Assembly: GCF_011386835.1 (NCBI RefSeq)
Contig: NC_088799.1
Span: forward strand, 77,209,302 to 77,273,301
Direction of reading: 5' to 3'
DNA length: 64,000 nucleotides
DNA from: Chrysemys picta bellii
Taxonomy: Eukaryota > Chordata > Testudines > Emydidae
Positions 1 through 9,840 of the stretch are shown here, one piece after another. Position 1 is the stretch's first letter. Each line of letters opens with the position of its first letter. The notes beneath the pieces are model-generated. The model was not told the DNA's origin, made no database searches, and saw nothing but the letters and a program-made list of their open reading frames with translations. Made by a program: the position numbers and the translations under genes.

Positions 1-620
1 TTTGATTCCTGATGTCAGATTTGTGTCCATTGATTCTTTTGCGTAGAGACTGTCCGGTTTGGCCAATGTACATGGCAGAGGGGCATTGCTGGCACATGAT
101 GGCATATATCACATTGGTAGATGTGCAGGTGAACGAGCCCCTGATGGTGAGAGAACACTTTAACCTGTCTGGTCATTCAGTGACAGACCTGCGGGTGGCT
201 ATATTACAACAGAAAAACTTCAAAAACAGACTCCAACGAGAAACTGCTGAGCTAGAATTGATATGCAAACTAGACACAATCAACTCCGGTTTGAATAAGG
301 ACTGGGAATGGCTGAGCCATTACAAACATTGAATCTATCTCCCCTTGTAAGTATTCTCACACTTGTTATCTAACTGTCTGTACTGGGCTAGCTTGATTAT
401 CACTTCAAAAGTTTTTTTTCTCTTAATTAATTGGCCTCTCAGAGGTGGTAAGACAACTCCCACCTGTTTATGCTCTCTGTATGTGTGTATATATATCTCC
501 TCAATATATGTTCCATTCTATATGCATCCGAAGAAGTGGGCTGTAGTCCACGAAAGCTTATGCTCTAATAAATTTGTTAGTCTCTAAGGTGCCACAAGTC
601 CTCCTGTTCTTCTTTTTATG
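1..620. mobile_element. Penelope-like element (PLE) 3' part with inverted 5' segment
   Basis: Bases 149-620 read in sense: the end of a GIY-YIG endonuclease frame (residues like EHFNLSGHSVTDL), then the 3' tail containing CCACGAAAGCTTATGC and TTTGTTAGTCTCTAAGGTGC. Bases 1-148 are the antisense of the segment that should lie just upstream, as comparison with the PLE at 60046-62070 shows: there the same block (around 60590-60740) reads in sense. The open frame 12-332 crosses this junction and is a chimera, not a gene. The copy continues past the left edge. PLE assignment rests on the GIY-YIG motif seen in the second copy. Confidence 0.8.
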
Positions 621-1924
621 GTATCTTGTATGTCTCCAGGAAGACTTCTTATGTGGATTGGATCATTCCAAGATGCATTGTTCCTTAAGTGCTTCTTGAT
701 TGGGCACTAAACTTTCCGAATTCCTTTCTAAAGAAGCTGATCAAATGCCTCACAAAGTTTACTTAGAAATCAAGCAAGTATACAGCCAATATTCTTAACT
801 TCAAGTTCAAAAATGATATATGTGTACAAATAGGATGAATAGATATAGTAGACCATAACCTTTACAGAGATATGTTATATGGCACAGGTATCATAAAACA
901 TATTCCAGTTATGTCATATTCCCATAAAGCATTATGGGGTACAGCGTCACAGAACATACACTCCACAATCATTAGAAGTAAGAATATGCATTTATACAGC
1001 CCCTTGCTTACATTACTAAAATATGCAATGTGAAAAGAAGCAAAATAGATTAGCAGAAAAAAATATTTTCCCCTTGAGTATAGTAACTCCCAGATTAGCT
1101 ACTCTTCTTCTACCTGATTCCTTGAATAATTATCAGAGTAGGCAGGCATATGCAGATTTCTCAGTCTGTTACAGCTCAATGCATTTAGTGGATGCTTCTG
1201 CTCCCATTAACATCAGTGTTAAAATTCCTATCGACTTCAGTGCGCAGAAGCAGGACCACAGAGCTTTATTTATCCTTTAGGGTGGGTTTCTCCATAGGTT
1301 TCTCCCTTTGCATTTCTGAAGGTCAAATTCTAATTTCATTTGTGCTTGAAGTCAATGAGCTTGTTCTGAATTTATAAAGATGTAAAAGATCAGAATCTGG
1401 CCCCTAGTCTTCATATACCCAGTGTCCCTGAGCTAGAACTGTATCCAATTAATTTCTTTTAAGTCCTTGGTTTGAACTATAACTACACAGGTAAAAGGCT
1501 AGATCATGGCTGCACAAATGGCACGGGACAGCCCTTCATAAGGTTGACTGCAGACGTGGATGACTTTCCCACTACTCCTATCTCTGCACCTGTACCTAAC
1601 AATTTCCCAGAATACATTTGGACTTTGCAAGAATTTAATTATACCTCTCACTCTCACCAGACCCCGATGTGATTTAACTATTCATGTTGAGAAAGTGATT
1701 GTGAGGGTATGTGAATTTAGGGACAATGTACAGGAAGAGCAATGTTAGAATGATATGAAAGCAATGTACAGGAAGAGCAATGTCCTCTTCTGTTAGGCGC
1801 TAAGAAGCTAGGGGCCTGATCCTACATTCCTTGTGCTCCCTGAACTCCAAATAGAGTCAGTGGGAGTTTTGAGTAGGCAAGGAGTGCTTGACTAGGCCCT
1901 TGATGTGTATGAGTCTTCTTGTTG

Positions 1925-1961
<37 letters not shown>

Positions 1962-2227
1962 TAGATAGATATGATTCCATATATAATATAATTCCAGGAG
2001 ATATTAATTTGCTAGATTCTATCAGTTGTCTTCGCTGTCAGTTTCTTCATAGAAGATAGAAGGTTTCTTGCTTTTTAGTCACAGTCCACTCACTATCTTT
2101 CCTCAGTAAGAACTGAATTCTGTACATACAGTCAGTCACTTACCATATTGCTGTGACTTTACTGCTAAATGTCTACCCTCTTTCAGGGCCCCATAACACC
2201 CCCCTGTAATAGGGTCCTTGTGTGTTA
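621..2227. other. intergenic, no gene recognised
   Basis: AT-rich sequence with only short open frames. I see no splice-bounded conserved exon. A TA microsatellite at 1925-1971 is the only clear structure. Confidence 0.6.
1925..1971. repeat. (TA)n then (GATA)n microsatellite
   Basis: About fifteen TA dinucleotides followed by short AGAT/GATA units, read directly. Confidence 0.95.
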
Positions 2228-2345
2228 AGATGGCCTAGTGGCTAGCGCACCTACTACCCTATCCCAGTGGGTCGCTCTTACAGTGCTGGCTCACTTCTAC
2301 TCAGAAGTACAGTGAGCAGTACAGGTGGTTCAAGTCCCTCCTGTA
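2228..2345 (+). repeat. tRNA-like SINE or SINE fragment
   Basis: A box-A-like string (GGCCTAGTGGCTAGC, from about 2233) and a box-B-like string (GGTTCAAGTCCCTC, about 2327) lie about 95 bp apart. The spacing is too long for a tRNA gene without an insertion, so a diverged tRNA-derived repeat is likelier. Confidence 0.4.
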
Positions 2346-2845
2346 GTAAGGGCAGTGGTAGGGGAGCCTGAGCCTACCCACTCCACTAGGCTCCAACCCA
2401 GGGCCCTAAGAGGGTCAACAGTGCCTGGCCCCCAAAGGTGCCCTCTGAGTTACCTCCCCTGGGTCACTTCTTGCTGCTGCTTTCTTCTCTCAGTGGTCAG
2501 GCCCAGATACAGTGAAAAGAAAAGGAAAAGGTAACCAAACCATTACCCCAAACGGACTCAGCATACAGTCATACTCCCTCAGGGAGGCTTCTCCAGCACC
2601 CTTCTCAGGAGCCTTCAGGATAGGTCTGACCTGTTCCTCAGCCTCCCCTTTCTGAATGGGGTTGCTCCCTTTTCAACCTCTTCTCCAGTTCGAGCATGAT
2701 CTGCAGGGATGGAGGGGTGGGGCTACCTGGGCCCAGTACTGTCCTTTAACCTCTTTCAGCCCAGTGTGGGGTTTGGATACCCCATTACACCACATTGATG
2801 AGTTCAGCTGAGATTCAGTATTACCAGCAAGACTAATATATATAT

Positions 2846-3620
2846 TGTCACAGTTTCAGACTAACTGCACAAGTCTTCCCCCTACATGGTCACTCAAGGG
2901 CACCCACATAAGATTTCTGGTTCCCAGATGTCACCTCTCTTGGGCAGAGACCCAGGTCTGCCTCCTTTCTGAGTAGGTTTTAAGGCTGCACATCTCCCAG
3001 CCTTACACTGTGAGATCCCAAGCAAACCAGTCTGCCAAAAGGCCAGGCCTGTGCTGTGCTTTCTCTTTGAGGTTATTGCCAGTAGTCACAAATTACCACA
3101 CAGCTCTTTCTAAGCAAGCCCATTTATTCTTAAGGCAAAAGAGAAAACATGTAAAAAAACAGAAGTTCCTATATGCATGCAAGCAGCTTACCAGAGGTCA
3201 CCCATCAATCTTATGGGGCCCTAATAGGCCAAAGTCTTTCCAATCCTTCTGCAAGGGTTGTGACCCCGCTTAGACAGAAGGTCCTGTCTGTTTTCTGGAT
3301 CAGAAAGGAGGTCCTGAGTCAATTTGAATGAAGCCTTTTTATGCCAAAGCCCTTTCTTTTTCTGTTGGTCTCTGGAAAACCCAGTTTGAACAAGTATATG
3401 CAAGACTTTCTGGGGGTGGTACTTCTCTGGAGGGGTTTAAAACCTAAGTGATTCACCTTGAGCATCCCCTACTGTTTTTGATTCCTGAAGGAGTTGTGAT
3501 AACCCTCCCCCATGGAACAGAACACAACCATACGTACAATCCCTGGCCCACTGTGATACATAAACTTCATACAATATGTTCCCCAAAAAATACTGCAGGC
3601 GGTTTTAATATCTGTCACAC
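2846..3620 (-). mobile_element. possible antisense retroviral-type LTR
   Basis: The stretch is bounded by TGTCACAG and CTGTCACA. On the minus strand it carries an AATAAA (plus TTTATT near 3122) followed by a G/T-rich segment, as in an LTR R-U5 region. I found no clean target-site duplication, so the ends and the class are tentative. Confidence 0.3.
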
Positions 3621-4708
3621 ACGTCTACCCACATGGCAATCACACCTTTAATTTCAATGTAGACATACCTAAGACAGAAAGTATGGTATTAAGGTGAGGA
3701 ACATAAACAGCAGGACTGAGGTTTTCAAGACACCTAAAGGAAACAGGTGCCCAACTCTCACTGGAATTCAGTGGAAGTTGAGTATCTAACTGCCTTAGGT
3801 TTCTGGCTGGGATATCAAAACCAGGATGTACTTTGAAAGAAGAAATGGCTCAGGATGAGGCAGGGTATAAAAACTAGAATGAAAGAAGGGCATGTAACAG
3901 CAGTTCACTTTATCACATATCTAAGTGATATGGAAGATGGAATGCCCACCAAGGAGATAGCATTTGTTGAATTAGAAGGATAGCCAATATACAGAAGGGA
4001 ACTTAAGAATGCCTTGGTTATTCTGGGAGTATAGACAAATCACTAATTGATTTTCATTAAGAAGAGAAGGAATCTTAATGACAGGCAAGGTCCTGTGGAA
4101 AAAATAATATTTGATCATGTGCTTAAAGACTGTATTGTAATGTATATGCATAGGCAACCTTAATTCTGCCATTTCCTTTTTAGTGCTTGACTTTGCAACT
4201 TTAATATTCTTTAAGTGTCGTATTTTGTGTGTAATTTTCTAGGTTTAGAAAAGCAAACTGAAAAAAAAAACTATTATGTAGAACTGTACTGATGCTCACA
4301 CATTTCATCAGCAAGTTTAAAACCTTTGGATCCACCACACAGACCTTTGTCACTTGAGGTAGTGGAGTAACTGACATCAGTAGTAGGTTGCCATCCTGTG
4401 TATGGGCCAACCACTAGAGGAAAATGAAGCACCAACTTGCCAGTTGGTTTCACAGCTGTTTGCTGACAACAGATGAATGTTGAGGCCCCAGGAATACTTG
4501 GTTTTATTACAGGTTCTGAGGGGAGGTGCTCTACTGGTTACAGATCCTTCTACCCCTATACCCTCAATGCCTGACCTCTTCTGCCCCTGGCTTGTCCTGC
4601 CTCTCCATGTCCAAATCCCAATCTACAACCCCCTCAGCGCCTTGACACAATTTCCCAGCTCCTTGTCTCAGATACCCTACCTCCCAGTTCCTCATCCCAG
4701 TCTCCCCC
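3621..4708. other. intergenic, no gene recognised
   Basis: No conserved exon, long frame or recognised repeat. The part from 4540 is C/T rich and shows only chance open frames. Confidence 0.55.
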
Positions 4709-6291
4709 TGTGGCACTCTGTACCTCAAAGCTGTACCCTGGAACCCCCATATTGACTCTTCATATAATTATGATATATTTTATACAAAGCATGCCATGTA
4801 AGATATCAAATGAAAAGTCATGATCTGCTGAAACCCATTGTTCTGTCAAAATATGTATATCATTAGTGTGTAGGAAGTTATCAGATTTTGCTGTATGGTT
4901 GTTACTGAAATATGTTGTAGTTTGAGAGTCTCCACTGCTAGTTCTCCAGTGACAACAAAGGAAGTAACCCACTCTCAGGAGGGTGTTAAATGATCATTAA
5001 TCAGCAGGGAAGTTGTAATCAAGGGATTTACAATGCTGTAAAAGAGTTGTGCAAGCATCACACAATGGGGGATTGCTCAACCCTGTGACTCAGCAGAGCA
5101 CACCTCCAGCGGAGAGCAACAAAAATTATTAAGGGGCTGGAGCACATGACTTATGAGGATTGGCTGAGGGAACTGGGCTTATTTAGTCTGCAGAAGAGAA
5201 GAATGAGGGGAGATTTGATAGCTGCTTTCAACTACCTGAAAGGGGGATCCAAAGAGGCTGGATCTAGATTGTTCTCAGTGGTAGCAGATGACAGAACAAG
5301 GAGTAATGGTCTCAAGTTGCAGTGGGGGAGGTTTAGGTTGGATATTAGGAAAAACTTTTTCACTAGGAGGGTGGTGAAGCACTGGAATGGGTTACCTAGG
5401 GAGGTGGTGGAATCTCCTTCCTTGGAGGTTTTTAAGGTCAGGCTTGACAAAGCCCTGGCTGGGATGATTTAGTTGGGGATTGGTCCTGCTTTGAGCAGGG
5501 GATTGGACTAGATGGCCTCCTGAGGTCCCTTCTAACTCTGATATTCTATGATTCTATGTCTGGGCTAGTGTTTTCCAGGCACATGGACTGAGGATATAAA
5601 ATAAGGTACAGCAGCATCAGGTTTTTACCTTTCTCCTCCTCCCCTACACTGGAAGCAACAAGAATGCTGGAAAACAGAGACTTGAACTGAGGAGACTGGT
5701 CCCAGGCTTAAAGGGGAAGCCTGTGTATTAGGAACTGTAACTACCTGAAACATCCAGTGGGGTGAGAAAAACTGCTTGGCCCAAATACTGCCTAGACTAA
5801 TAAAGTTTAAGATTTAGACTGCACGCTTACCTTTTTATTTTCTTTGTTACCTATCTCTGACCTTTTATGCCTACCACTTATAACCACTTAAAATCTATCT
5901 TTCTGTAGTTAATAAATCTGTTATATATTTAACCTAAAACAGTGTGTTTTGGTTGAAGTGCTTAGGAAATCTCTGCTCGGTTTACAAAGACTAGCATGTG
6001 TCCTCTCCACATCGAGGGAGGGGCAGACTGGGTAATGAACTCACACTGGCCAGGCTTCTGGGGTACAGGGCTGGGGAGATTTACTGGTACCTTTCTCCGT
6101 GTGATTCATGAGTGGCTCAGGGAGCATTCATGCAATTTAGCTGGGCGTGGGGCTCCACATGAGTGATAACAGCACCTGGAGGGATTTGCTGTTTGTCACT
6201 AGCAAAAGATTGAGAGAGACAGCCCAGGCTGGAGAGTTAAGAGGGCAGAGCAGTACCGCAGTTCCAGGTTGTACCCCGGGATCCCGTCACA
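4709..6291 (+). mobile_element. solo LTR interrupted by a CR1 tail
   Basis: It starts TGTGGCACTC and ends CCCGTCACA, the TG...CA ends of a retroviral LTR. Flanking pentamers are CCCCC on the left and TCCCC on the right, a 4/5 match to a 5-bp target duplication. An AATAAA lies at 5911-5916. No gag, pol or env frames adjoin it, so it is a solo LTR. Removing the CR1 piece at about 5105-5560 leaves roughly 1.1 kb. Its layout resembles the LTR at 58414-59635. Confidence 0.65.
5105..5560 (+). mobile_element. CR1 LINE 3' end
   Basis: Frame 5146-5472 encodes the end of the CR1 reverse transcriptase ORF ([15 protein letters not shown], then [17 protein letters not shown]). It is followed by a 3' UTR with GGGGATTGGTCCTGC and a terminal (ATTCTATG)2 repeat at about 5540-5558, the CR1 signature. 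It is 5' truncated, as most CR1 copies are, and lies inside the LTR at 4709-6291. Confidence 0.93.
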
Positions 6292-7426
6292 TCCCCTTTG
6301 CAGTCCCCCCGTCCTGGCTGCTCACCATTCTCTATTCCAGTCAAGCCATTTCCTCCTTCTCCTCCCCACTGCCTGGGCACCAGCAGCAGAAGCAGTGAGA
6401 GCACAAGAGAGAGAATCTTCCCGCACTCAGCTCCTGTGCCCAGTGCCACAGCAGGGAAAATCCTGCTCAGCCCCCACAACCTTCAGAAGGAGCAGTCTCA
6501 GTTCAGACAGAATCTTCAGAGAATTTAGGTGCCAAACTAGAAAGTTTCTTCTGAGCATGTGCAAACTGAGATTTTCAGAAGCTCAGACCTTGACCAAATT
6601 TCATCAGATTTTCATGGAGACAGCAGAAGGTCATCCCTAACATCAGAGCAATCCCCCTGCCAAAGGTCACCTTCCTATTCCAATGTCTGGGGCATGCATA
6701 GATCTTCTCAATTAAAAGGATATAAGAATTTTTTTAACATGGGCAAAAAGAATGTATTTTTCCCAAGCCTCATTCTGAGAAATGCCTAAATTGTTTTTGC
6801 AGAAGTTTTCTAGATGTCAGCTGGAAACATACACCTAGCATGTCAAATTTAAGCCCCAATGGATAACGTCTGGCAATATTAGAAGTAATTGAAAACAGGG
6901 TTTTATAATGGAAGTTGTCGGACATCCTTAACTATAAGTATTGCTATAGGCACAATCTATAATGGCCCAATGCTGCAAGATATTGAGCACCTTCATAAGG
7001 TGCTGACCACCGTGAGATTCAGCTGAAGTTAATGGGAATCAAGGCTGTTTATTACTTGACAGGAGGAACTCAGGCAACCAGGCCGAAACACTTTAAAAAT
7101 ATATATTTTACAAATTCTTGGTGGAATACTTTATCTGCCCCTGCCCACCCCTGTTTTTTCCCCCAAAGAAATTATCTTTCCTGGTGTGTTTTCACATATA
7201 GGGAGAGATACTCAGCCGGTGTAAATCACTAAAGCTCTGTTGATGTCAGTGGAGCTGGACTAATATGTCTGTTGCCCTTAGACCTCCCTTGAACAGTGCA
7301 TTTAGAAATGTGGATTGTACAAGAAATACTATTGTTCTCATTTAGGAATATACACATGATCTCAACATGCAGGAAGCTACATATACATCCTTGTGTATCT
7401 AGAGGGAAATAGATCTCTTCATCTTA
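6292..7426. other. intergenic, old palindromic repeat traces
   Basis: No gene recognised. About 6960-7045 and 7205-7270 look like diverged palindromic interspersed repeats (motifs such as CAATGCTGCAAGATATTGAG and CAGCCGGTGTAAATC) seen again elsewhere in the window. Confidence 0.45.
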
Positions 7427-7804
7427 GGCCTTGTCTACACTACGAGAGTAGTTCGATTTTGCTTGCATCGAATTTTTGTAATCGATATTGCAAAGTCGAA
7501 CGTGTGTGTCCACACTAAGGACAGTAATTCGACTTTGTGCGTCCACACTAACGGTGAAAGCGTCGACATTCGAAGCGGTGCACTGTGGTCAGCTATCCCA
7601 CAGTTCCCGCAGTCCCCTCTGCCCATTGGAATTCTGGGTGTAGCCGGCAATGCCTTCTGGGTAACAAAATGAGTCGAGGGTGCTTTTGGGAAACTGTCGT
7701 CATCCGTCCATCACTCCCGCCCTCCCTCCCTGAAAGCGCCGGCGGGAAAACAGTTCGCGCGCTTTTCCAGTCATTGACAGCGCGGACGCCACTGTACTCC
7801 GAGC

Positions 7805-9088
7805 ATGGAGCCCGCTGCGACCATCGCTGCAGTTGTGGCCGCTCTCAACGTCTCGCAGCTTATCATAAAGGTTTCCCTGAGGCAGATGCAGAAAAGTCAG
7901 GCGAGGAGGCTACGGCACCGCGGTGATGTCCTGAAGTCTGAGAGTAGCACAGACCTGTCAGAAAGCAGGCGACCCAGCGCCGAGGACATCACAGTGGCAA
8001 TGGGTCATGTTGATGCCGTGGAACGGCGATTCTGGGCACGGGAAACAAGCACTGAGTGGTGGGACCGCATAGTGCTGCAGGTCTGGGATGAATCCCAGTG
8101 GCTGCGAAACTTTCGCATGCGGAAGGGAACTTTCCTGGAACTTTGTGAGTTGCTGTCCCCTGCCCTGAAGCGCAGTGACACCCGGTTGCGAGCTGCACTG
8201 AGTGTACAGAAGCGAGTGGCCATAGCCCTCTGGAAGCTTGCAACGCCAGACAGCTACCGGTCAGTCGCGAACCAGTTTGGGGTGGGCAAATCTACCGTGG
8301 GGGTTGTTGTGATGCAAGTAGCGAAGGCAATCGTTGATGTACTGCTGCCAAAGGTAGTGACCCTGGGAAACGTGGAGGCGATCATAGATGGCTTCGCAGC
8401 GATGGGATTCCCAAACTGCGGTGGGGCCACAGATGGAACTCACATCCCTATCCTGGCACCGGACCACCAGGCCACCCAGTACATTAACCGAAAGGGCTAC
8501 TTTTCCATGGTGCTGCAAGCACTGGTGGACCACAGGGGACGTTTTACCAACATCTACGTGGGATGGCCGGGCAAGGTTCATGACGCTCGTGTTTTCAGGA
8601 ACTCTGGTCTGTTTAGACGGCTGCAACAAGGTATTTACTTCCCGGACCACAAAATAACTGTTGGGGATGTGGAGATGCCTATAGTCATCCTCGGGGACCC
8701 AGCCTACCCGCTAATGCCCTGGCTCATGAAGCCCTATACTGGCGCCCTGGACACTGAAAAAGAACTCTTCAACTACCGGCTGAGCAAGTGCAGAATGGTG
8801 GTGGAGTGTGCTTTTGGCCGTCTCAAGGGGAGATGGAGAAGCTTACTGACTCGCTGTGATCTCAGCGAAACCAATATCCCCATTGTTATAGCAGCTTGCT
8901 GTGTGCTCCACAATCTCTGTGAGAGCAAGGGGGAGACCTTTATGGCGGGGTGGGAGGTTGAGGAAAATAGCCTGGCTGGTGATTACTCACAGCCAGACAG
9001 CCGGGCGATTAGAAGAGACCAGCGGGAAGCGCTGTGCATCCGGGAGGCTTTGAAAGCAAAGTTCCTGAGTGAGCAGGGTAACCTGTGA
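7805..9088 (+). CDS. Harbinger transposase (HARBI1-like, DDE superfamily)
   Basis: An uninterrupted 427-residue frame. Residues about 150-165 (SYRSVANQFGVGKSTV) form the helix-turn-helix typical of PIF/Harbinger transposases. The DDE_Tnp_4 catalytic triad is visible: D210 in GATDGTHIPI, D260 in GKVHDARVF and E334 in VVECAFGRLKGRWR. Known members excise and insert DNA at TWA triplets in the nucleus with help from the element's Myb-like partner. An AATAAA follows at 9204-9209. The length and open frame suggest a young copy. ATG 7805 is the first in-frame start; host HARBI1 is shorter at its N terminus, so a later start is possible. It is a transposon gene, not a host gene. Confidence 0.93.
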   Translation: MEPAATIAAVVAALNVSQLIIKVSLRQMQKSQARRLRHRGDVLKSESSTDLSESRRPSAEDITVAMGHVDAVERRFWARETSTEWWDRIVLQVWDESQWLRNFRMRKGTFLELCELLSPALKRSDTRLRAALSVQKRVAIALWKLATPDSYRSVANQFGVGKSTVGVVVMQVAKAIVDVLLPKVVTLGNVEAIIDGFAAMGFPNCGGATDGTHIPILAPDHQATQYINRKGYFSMVLQALVDHRGRFTNIYVGWPGKVHDARVFRNSGLFRRLQQGIYFPDHKITVGDVEMPIVILGDPAYPLMPWLMKPYTGALDTEKELFNYRLSKCRMVVECAFGRLKGRWRSLLTRCDLSETNIPIVIAACCVLHNLCESKGETFMAGWEVEENSLAGDYSQPDSRAIRRDQREALCIREALKAKFLSEQGNL

Positions 9089-9203
9089 CTTTATAGTTTG
9101 TGTACTGAGAAGCTAAACCTGCCCCCGTTTCTTTACCCAGGTAATGTTGACTATCCTATCCAGTTACAAACCCCCTTCACCCCCCCTCCAACACACGTGT
9201 CGA

Positions 9204-9209
9204 AATAAA
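9204..9209 (+). terminator. poly(A) signal of Harbinger transposase
   Basis: AATAAA about 115 bp after the transposase stop. Confidence 0.6.
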
Positions 9210-9343
9210 AATAGTTCTACTTTGTTAAAGCACACCGTTTTCTTTAATACTGTTTTCGCGGGAATTTTTTAAAACTGGGACGCAGACTGTGGTGCGGAGC
9301 GGGTGCAGTGTTGTGACGCGAATGCAGCTTCTAAACTCAAGGA

Positions 9344-9392
9344 TTGACAGGCTCCGCTGCGGTGGGATGCTTGTTTCAACGGAGCCTGTCAA
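9344..9392. repeat. 13-bp perfect hairpin in Harbinger intergenic DNA
   Basis: TTGACAGGCTCCG (9344-9356) pairs with CGGAGCCTGTCAA (9380-9392). Confidence 0.9.
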
Positions 9393-9432
9393 CCCTCCTG
9401 ATCGGGACTGTGTGTATGGGGGGGGTCTATTT

Positions 9433-9542
9433 GACTTTGTGGCAGGGGGAGGACGGTTACAGATCCCATGCTGTGTGGCTCTGTGATCCTGCCTAAGGAC
9501 CGGCGCTTAAGATCTGTAACTGCCCTCCCCCGCCACAAAGTC
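9433..9542. repeat. long inverted repeat copied from the Myb-like gene 3' end
   Basis: Arms 9433-9465 and 9511-9542 are near-perfect reverse complements (GACTTTGTGGCAGG... against ...CGCCACAAAGTC). The same block, with changes, lies within the Myb-like coding exon at about 9951-9985, where it encodes the proline run. The block thus occurs three times, once inverted. Confidence 0.85.
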
Positions 9543-9840
9543 ACAGAGCAACCCACCCCCCCCCAACATTACATCAAAACAACCTCCCAGACTAACCGGG
9601 GTAACTAGTCACTGCATCACTGCACTGTGTATGTGCCCTGCTGCTGTGCCTGCCCCCGACTATGTACCCTGCCAAAGGAGACTGTCCTGTCCAATTACCA
9701 ACCCCCTTTCCCCTCCTCCTCCAAAAGAACATGATTGAAACAGTAGTTAACAGAAACAAATTTTTTATTATCAACTACACATGGCATTGGGAGGTGAAAC
9801 TTGGACGTGGGCTTCTGTCAGGCGGGAAGGAAAGAACTTT

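Noticed and set aside
12..332. 106-residue open frame at the left edge
   Set aside because: It crosses the inversion junction of a PLE fragment at about 148; the two halves are antisense and sense parts of the same element.
2846..3620. firm call of an antisense LTR
   Set aside because: The TGTCAC...GTCACA ends are suggestive but no target duplication was found; kept only as a low-confidence feature.
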